From an uncultured bacterium (GTDB lineage Bacteria; Omnitrophota; Gorgyraeia; Gorgyraeales; Gorgyraeaceae): 11,595 nucleotides of DNA. The notes under the pieces are model-generated. The model was not told the origin of the DNA. It saw only the letters and a program-made list of their open reading frames with translations, and made no database searches. Shown here in pieces: positions 7,247 to 11,595 of the stretch (within the stretch, counting starts at the first letter, position 1; every line of letters starts with the position of its first letter). Made by a program: the position numbers and the translations under genes. The stretch spans positions 1 through 11,595 of the forward strand of contig CAJVXD010000017.1 in assembly GCA_913009675.1 (NCBI GenBank), read 5' to 3'.

Positions 7247-7340
7247 ATTAACTCGCTTCGCTCGTTAATACACAGATAATCACAGACAGCCTTATTTATC
7301 TGTGATCATCTGTATCTTTTAATCTGCGTTAATCTGTCTA
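7247..7340 (-). repeat. Hairpin-rich spacer between purC and purL
   Basis: The 98-nt purC-purL spacer contains a 15-bp stem, arms 7272-7286 and 7299-7313 (ACAGATAATCACAGA against TCTGTGATCATCTGT). Its single mismatch becomes a G-U pair in the minus-strand transcript. A second, weaker inverted repeat lies at 7247-7269 (ATTAAC/GTTAAT around a CGAAGC core), only 4 nt before the purL GTG. The AATCTG motif recurs at 7320-7337. The layout suggests a dispersed intergenic repeat or an mRNA structure modulating purL translation. No terminator T tract follows on the transcribed strand. Confidence 0.7.
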
Positions 7341-8045
7341 TCAAGCTTTTACTCTCTTAAGAACTTCCTGGTAGGCCTCTTCGATCCTCCCAAGGTCCCG
7401 TCTAAAGCGGTCCTTGTCTAATTTCTCATTTGTCTTTTTATCCCATAATCTACACGTATCAGGAGATATCTCGTCTCCAAGAAGGATCCTGCCTTTATAC
7501 CTTCCGAATTCAAGTTTAAAATCTACGAGTTTAAGCCCGACCTTGTCAAAAAAATCCTTCAGTATCTCATTAATGCTGAAAGAGTAGTCTTTTATTTTCT
7601 TCATCTCTTTCGACGTAGCAAGCCCAAGTATTTCTATATGATAATCATTCATTAACGGATCGTGTAGTGCATCATTTTTATAATGATACTCTAAAACAGG
7701 GGATTTTAAAACAACCCCTTCTTCTATGCCTAATGCCTTGGAAATCCCTCCTGCCGAGATATTCCTGATGGTCACCTCAACGCGAATTATCTCTAACTTC
7801 TTTATAAGCATCTCTCTATCACTTAATCTTTTTACGAAATGCGTAGGGATCCCCTTGGACTCCAACATCTGAAAAAGGGCAGCTGAAATTTCGTTATTTA
7901 TAACCCCTTTTTCTTTTATACTCCCTCTCTTTGTGGCATCAAAGGCAGTGGCATCATCTTTGAATTCCTGTATTACCATGGCGGGTCGGTCTGTCTCATA
8001 CAGTATCTTTGCCTTGCCCTCATAGATCTTTTTACCTTTTTTCAT
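7341..8045 (-). CDS. purC: Phosphoribosylaminoimidazole-succinocarboxamide synthase (SAICAR synthetase)
   Basis: Joins CAIR and aspartate with ATP to form SAICAR. 234 aa, matching E. coli PurC (237). Motifs: KIYEGKAKILYET (6-18), FKDDATAFDATKRG (28-41), IIRVEVTIRNISAGGISKAL (86-105), VDFKLEFGRYKGRILLG (174-190) and DEISPDTCRLWD (191-202). The ATG at 8045 has an AAAGGGA-like ribosome binding site about 8 nt upstream. It starts 17 nt after purB, so the two are very likely co-transcribed. Its product SAICAR is one of the two lyase substrates of the upstream PurB. Confidence 0.97.
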   Translation of the reverse strand: MKKGKKIYEGKAKILYETDRPAMVIQEFKDDATAFDATKRGSIKEKGVINNEISAALFQMLESKGIPTHFVKRLSDREMLIKKLEIIRVEVTIRNISAGGISKALGIEEGVVLKSPVLEYHYKNDALHDPLMNDYHIEILGLATSKEMKKIKDYSFSINEILKDFFDKVGLKLVDFKLEFGRYKGRILLGDEISPDTCRLWDKKTNEKLDKDRFRRDLGRIEEAYQEVLKRVKA

Positions 8046-8062
8046 GCGTTTAATCCCTTTTG

Positions 8063-9355
8063 TTATATACCTACTTTCTTAAAAATCCTGTCCACATATT
8101 TTGTATAATGCCCAAGATCGAAGAACCGCTCGAGCTCCATTGAGTTTACTACCTTCCTAAAATCCTTGTCCATCCACAGCACTGCCTTGAAATTCTCATT
8201 TTTATCCCATACTTTCATGGCGCATCTCTGGACAATGTCGTATGCCTTGCGTCTCTCTACGCCTCTTTTCTCCAGTTCCACCAGGATCCTCCCCGAGAAT
8301 ATAAGGCCTTTTGTCTTTGCAAGGTTATTCCTCATGTTATCAGGATAGACATGCATATTCTGGATGATAAAGGCCATGTCGTTCAGCATATAGTCTAATA
8401 AAATCGTGCTGTCAGGTATAATAATCCTTTCGACAGAAGAATGACTTATATCTCTTTCATGCCACAATGCAACGTCTTCCATTCCTGCCATGGCATTTGC
8501 CCGCAAGATCCTGGCAAGGCCTGTTATGCGCTCGCACATGACAGGATTCCTCTTGTGCGGCATGGCACTGGAACCTTTCTGGCCTTTTGAAAATGGTTCT
8601 TCTACCTCGCGCAATTCTGTTTTCTGCAGGTTCCTTATCTCAACTGCTATCTTTTCAAGCGTCGCGCCGACCACAGCAATCTGCGACATATAATCAGCAT
8701 GCCTGTCTCTCTGCAAAACCTGGGTGGAGATCTTGGCTGCCTTAAGTCCTAATTTCTTACACACGTAACCCTCGACATAGGGATCGATATTAGAATACGT
8801 CCCAACAGGGCCCGATATCTTACCAACGCTTATTATATCTTTTGCTGCTTCCATCCTATCAATACACCTATTTATCTCGTCGAAAAAAAGCGCTAATTTT
8901 AATCCAAATGTGGTTGGCTCAGCATGCACGCCATGGCTACGACCGATCATTATGGTCTTCTTATATTTCTTAGCCTTCCTGCGCAGTTCGGTTTTTAACC
9001 TCTTTAGATCTTCCAGAATAATGCCGGCGGCCTCTTTCATCATCACTGAAAGGGCTGTATCCAGGACATCGCTGGAAGTAAGGCCCTGATGCATAAACCT
9101 TGAGGCCGGACCTATATACTCAGCTATATTATGTAGAAATGCTATTACATCGTGGCGGGTTTCTTCTTCTATCTTCTTTATGCGCTTTACGCTGAACCTT
9201 GCCTTTGACTTGATCTTTTGCAGTTCTTTCCTGGGCACCTTCCCAAGATTAGACATCGCCTCACACGCTAGAATCTCTATATCCAGCATCTTCTGAAACT
9301 TATTCTCCTCAGCCCAGATATTAGCCATTCTCGGAAGCGAATATCTCGTTATCAT
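8063..9355 (-). CDS. purB: Adenylosuccinate lyase
   Basis: Fumarase/aspartase-superfamily lyase that releases fumarate from SAICAR and from adenylosuccinate. 430 aa, the short type as in B. subtilis (431). Motifs: N-terminal ITRYSLPRMANIWAEENKF (2-20), TRHD with catalytic-type His68 (66-69), MHQGLTSSDVLDTA (88-101), GRSHGVHAEPTTFG with His141 (138-151), and the signature KGSSAMPHKRNPVMCERI (260-277) with Ser262/263 on the mobile loop. First gene of the pur run. The ATG at 9355 gives the canonical N-terminus but has no Shine-Dalgarno upstream (TTAACTCTGCT), and the nearest good promoter would start transcription only a few bases before it. Confidence 0.97.
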   Translation of the reverse strand: MITRYSLPRMANIWAEENKFQKMLDIEILACEAMSNLGKVPRKELQKIKSKARFSVKRIKKIEEETRHDVIAFLHNIAEYIGPASRFMHQGLTSSDVLDTALSVMMKEAAGIILEDLKRLKTELRRKAKKYKKTIMIGRSHGVHAEPTTFGLKLALFFDEINRCIDRMEAAKDIISVGKISGPVGTYSNIDPYVEGYVCKKLGLKAAKISTQVLQRDRHADYMSQIAVVGATLEKIAVEIRNLQKTELREVEEPFSKGQKGSSAMPHKRNPVMCERITGLARILRANAMAGMEDVALWHERDISHSSVERIIIPDSTILLDYMLNDMAFIIQNMHVYPDNMRNNLAKTKGLIFSGRILVELEKRGVERRKAYDIVQRCAMKVWDKNENFKAVLWMDKDFRKVVNSMELERFFDLGHYTKYVDRIFKKVGI

Positions 9356-9364
9356 AGCAGAGTT

Positions 9365-9394
9365 AATATACCATATATAGATTTAAATAGTCAA
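9365..9394 (-). promoter_or_regulatory. Candidate proximal promoter of purB (near-leaderless)
   Basis: Coding-strand TTGACT (9394-9389), 18-nt spacer, TATATT (9370-9365) preceded by an extended -10 TGG. The predicted start of transcription is near 9358, only about 2-3 nt before the purB ATG, which would give an almost leaderless mRNA. Confidence 0.6.
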
Positions 9395-9416
9395 CAGAAA
9401 TTAACTGCATATTGTT

Positions 9417-9444
9417 GTTATAGTGAGGGTGGACCTCTGTTCAA
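9417..9444 (-). promoter_or_regulatory. Candidate distal promoter of purB
   Basis: Coding-strand TTGAAC (9444-9439), 16-nt spacer, TATAAC (9422-9417). Predicted transcription start is near 9410, giving a leader of about 55 nt. No riboswitch-like fold or PurR box is recognisable in the leader. Confidence 0.4.
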
Positions 9445-9487
9445 GATGGGAAGTTAATATAACCCAGGGTGTACCCAAATAGGGCGT

Positions 9488-9511
9488 CTACTATGACACC
9501 TACTATGACAC
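9488..9511. repeat. Tandem duplication of CTACTATGACAC next to tRNA-fMet
   Basis: Two exact, contiguous copies of the 12-mer CTACTATGACAC at 9488-9499 and 9500-9511, beginning 7 nt beyond the 3' end of the tRNA. The 163-nt tRNA-purB spacer otherwise holds only the purB promoter candidates and no clear terminator. Confidence 0.85.
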
Positions 9512-9518
9512 TTAAATT

Positions 9519-9595
<77 letters not shown>

Positions 9596-9619
9596 ATGTT
9601 TGTCTCCGTGTAATATATC

Positions 9620-9648
9620 AGTATAAAGACCTATATCTTGCCTGTCAA
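9620..9648 (-). promoter_or_regulatory. Promoter of tRNA-fMet
   Basis: Coding-strand TTGACA (9648-9643), 17-nt spacer, TATACT (9625-9620). Predicted transcription start about 9613, 18 nt upstream of the mature tRNA 5' end at 9595. A near-consensus sigma-70-type promoter in the right place. Confidence 0.85.
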
Positions 9649-9666
9649 TGCTTTTGTTATCGAGCG

Positions 9667-9715
9667 AAAATAACTTCACACTTTTGTGTATGTTAGGAAA
9701 ACGTGAAGTTATTTT
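9667..9715 (-). repeat. 41-nt hairpin element, copy 2, after the ftsB-like stop
   Basis: 13-bp outer stem, arms AAAATAACTTCAC (9667-9679) and GTGAAGTTATTTT (9703-9715), plus a few weaker inner pairs. The core 9671-9711 matches 3369-3409 at 36 of 41 bases; all five differences are G/C in copy 1 and A/T in copy 2. It begins directly after the stop codon of the FtsB/DivIC-like gene (9718-9716). Ends of the stem are T-rich on both strands, so it could be a weak bidirectional terminator. Confidence 0.8.
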
Positions 9716-11332
<1,617 letters not shown>

Positions 11333-11351
11333 CACGGATACCATCTCTATG

Positions 11352-11380
11352 TTGACACTCATATATTATTATGATATACT
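11352..11380 (+). promoter_or_regulatory. Promoter of the divergent membrane protein gene
   Basis: TTGACA (11352-11357), 17-nt spacer, TATACT (11375-11380), nearly the sigma-70 consensus. Predicted transcription start is near 11387, followed by AAGGAG at 11397-11402 and the ATG at 11411. Confidence 0.85.
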
Positions 11381-11410
11381 CTATGCACAATAATTTAAGG
11401 AGAATAAAAA

Positions 11411-11576
11411 ATGACCATCCTGACATTGCGCAGATTCAAGATGTATCTTATGATGCACTGGATCAAGATTGCCATCATCTTTGCCATAGCATTACTTCTG
11501 GCATTGGCCGTATGGGGCATGGCATCTCTTGAATCCTTCTACCGGCACCTAACCCTTGCGCAATTACCTTTAAGTA
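11411..11576 (+). CDS. Membrane protein of unknown function, N-terminal fragment
   Basis: Only the first 55 codons are genomic; the frame then runs into the 3' adapter. The ATG is well supported by AAGGAG at 11397-11402 (8-nt spacing) and a near-consensus promoter. The fragment has a basic, Met-rich N-terminus (MTILTLRRFKMYLMMHW), then one strong hydrophobic helix at about residues 18-37 (IKIAIIFAIALLLALAVWGM), then a polar stretch (ESFYRH). This fits a signal anchor or the first helix of a larger inner-membrane protein. I recognise no family. It is too short for the rest of the protein, and so its role, to be inferred. Confidence 0.7.
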
Positions 11577-11595
11577 AGATCGGAAGAGCGTCGTG
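11577..11595. other. Illumina TruSeq adapter contamination (not genomic)
   Basis: AGATCGGAAGAGCGTCGTG is the start of the TruSeq universal-side adapter as seen in read-through. The A at 11577 may be shared with genomic sequence. With the adapter at 1-84 it shows that both contig ends are library-fragment ends. Confidence 0.97.

Noticed and set aside
9356..9518. Riboswitch or PurR operator in the purB leader
   Set aside because: The region is AT-rich without a recognisable purine or PRPP riboswitch core, a Bacillus PurBox or an E. coli PUR box; only promoter-like hexamers are seen.
9667..9715. Canonical Rho-independent terminator after the FtsB-like gene
   Set aside because: The stem is AT-rich and no separate T tract follows it on the transcribed strand; its second copy lies inside the operon, so a repeat element explains it better.
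11383..11532. Plus-strand 49-codon frame starting at ATG 11383 (MHNNLRRIK...)
   Set aside because: Its ATG lies before the predicted transcription start (about 11387), it has no ribosome binding site, and the overlapping frame at 11411 has AAGGAG and a membrane helix.

Overview
This is an 11.6 kb assembled contig from an uncultured bacterium. It is flanked at both ends by untrimmed Illumina TruSeq adapter sequence (1-84 and 11577-11595), so real genomic DNA spans about 85-11576. Promoter-like sites match the bacterial housekeeping sigma consensus (TTGACA-N17-TATACT), and the initiator tRNA and the protein families are bacterial. GC is moderate, judged by eye. The small dispersed palindromes and the PurS-PurS-PurL fusion would fit a candidate phylum such as Omnitrophota, but this placement is a guess. 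No taxonomic marker here settles it.

Layout, right to left, nearly all on the minus strand. An enolase gene (eno) overlaps a small FtsB/DivIC-type division gene. An initiator tRNA-fMet with its own promoter follows. Then comes a long purine biosynthesis cluster, purB-purC-purSSL-purQ-purM-purD-purE, ending in a tsaC/sua5-family tRNA-modification gene cut off by the adapter. At the far right, divergent from eno, a plus-strand gene with a strong promoter and ribosome binding site encodes the start of a single-spanning membrane protein, also cut off by adapter.

The pur cluster supplies FGAM synthetase (PurS-PurS-PurL chain plus PurQ glutaminase), AIR synthetase (PurM), GAR synthetase (PurD), an AIR/CAIR enzyme (PurE), SAICAR synthetase (PurC) and adenylosuccinate lyase (PurB). 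purF, purN/purT, purH and purK are not in the window. purM/purD (GTGA) and purD/purE (ATGA) overlap by 4 nt, and purE/tsaC by 16 nt, which suggests translational coupling.

No wholly new system is evident. The most unusual content is small and repetitive: (a) PurL carries two fused PurS-like domains; (b) the linkers of this protein hold an in-frame palindromic (REP-like) element and an in-frame array of degenerate GC-rich 7-mers, and a second array with the same 7-mer consensus lies in purQ; (c) a 41-nt hairpin element occurs twice, each copy immediately after a stop codon; (d) another hairpin-rich spacer separates purC and purL.
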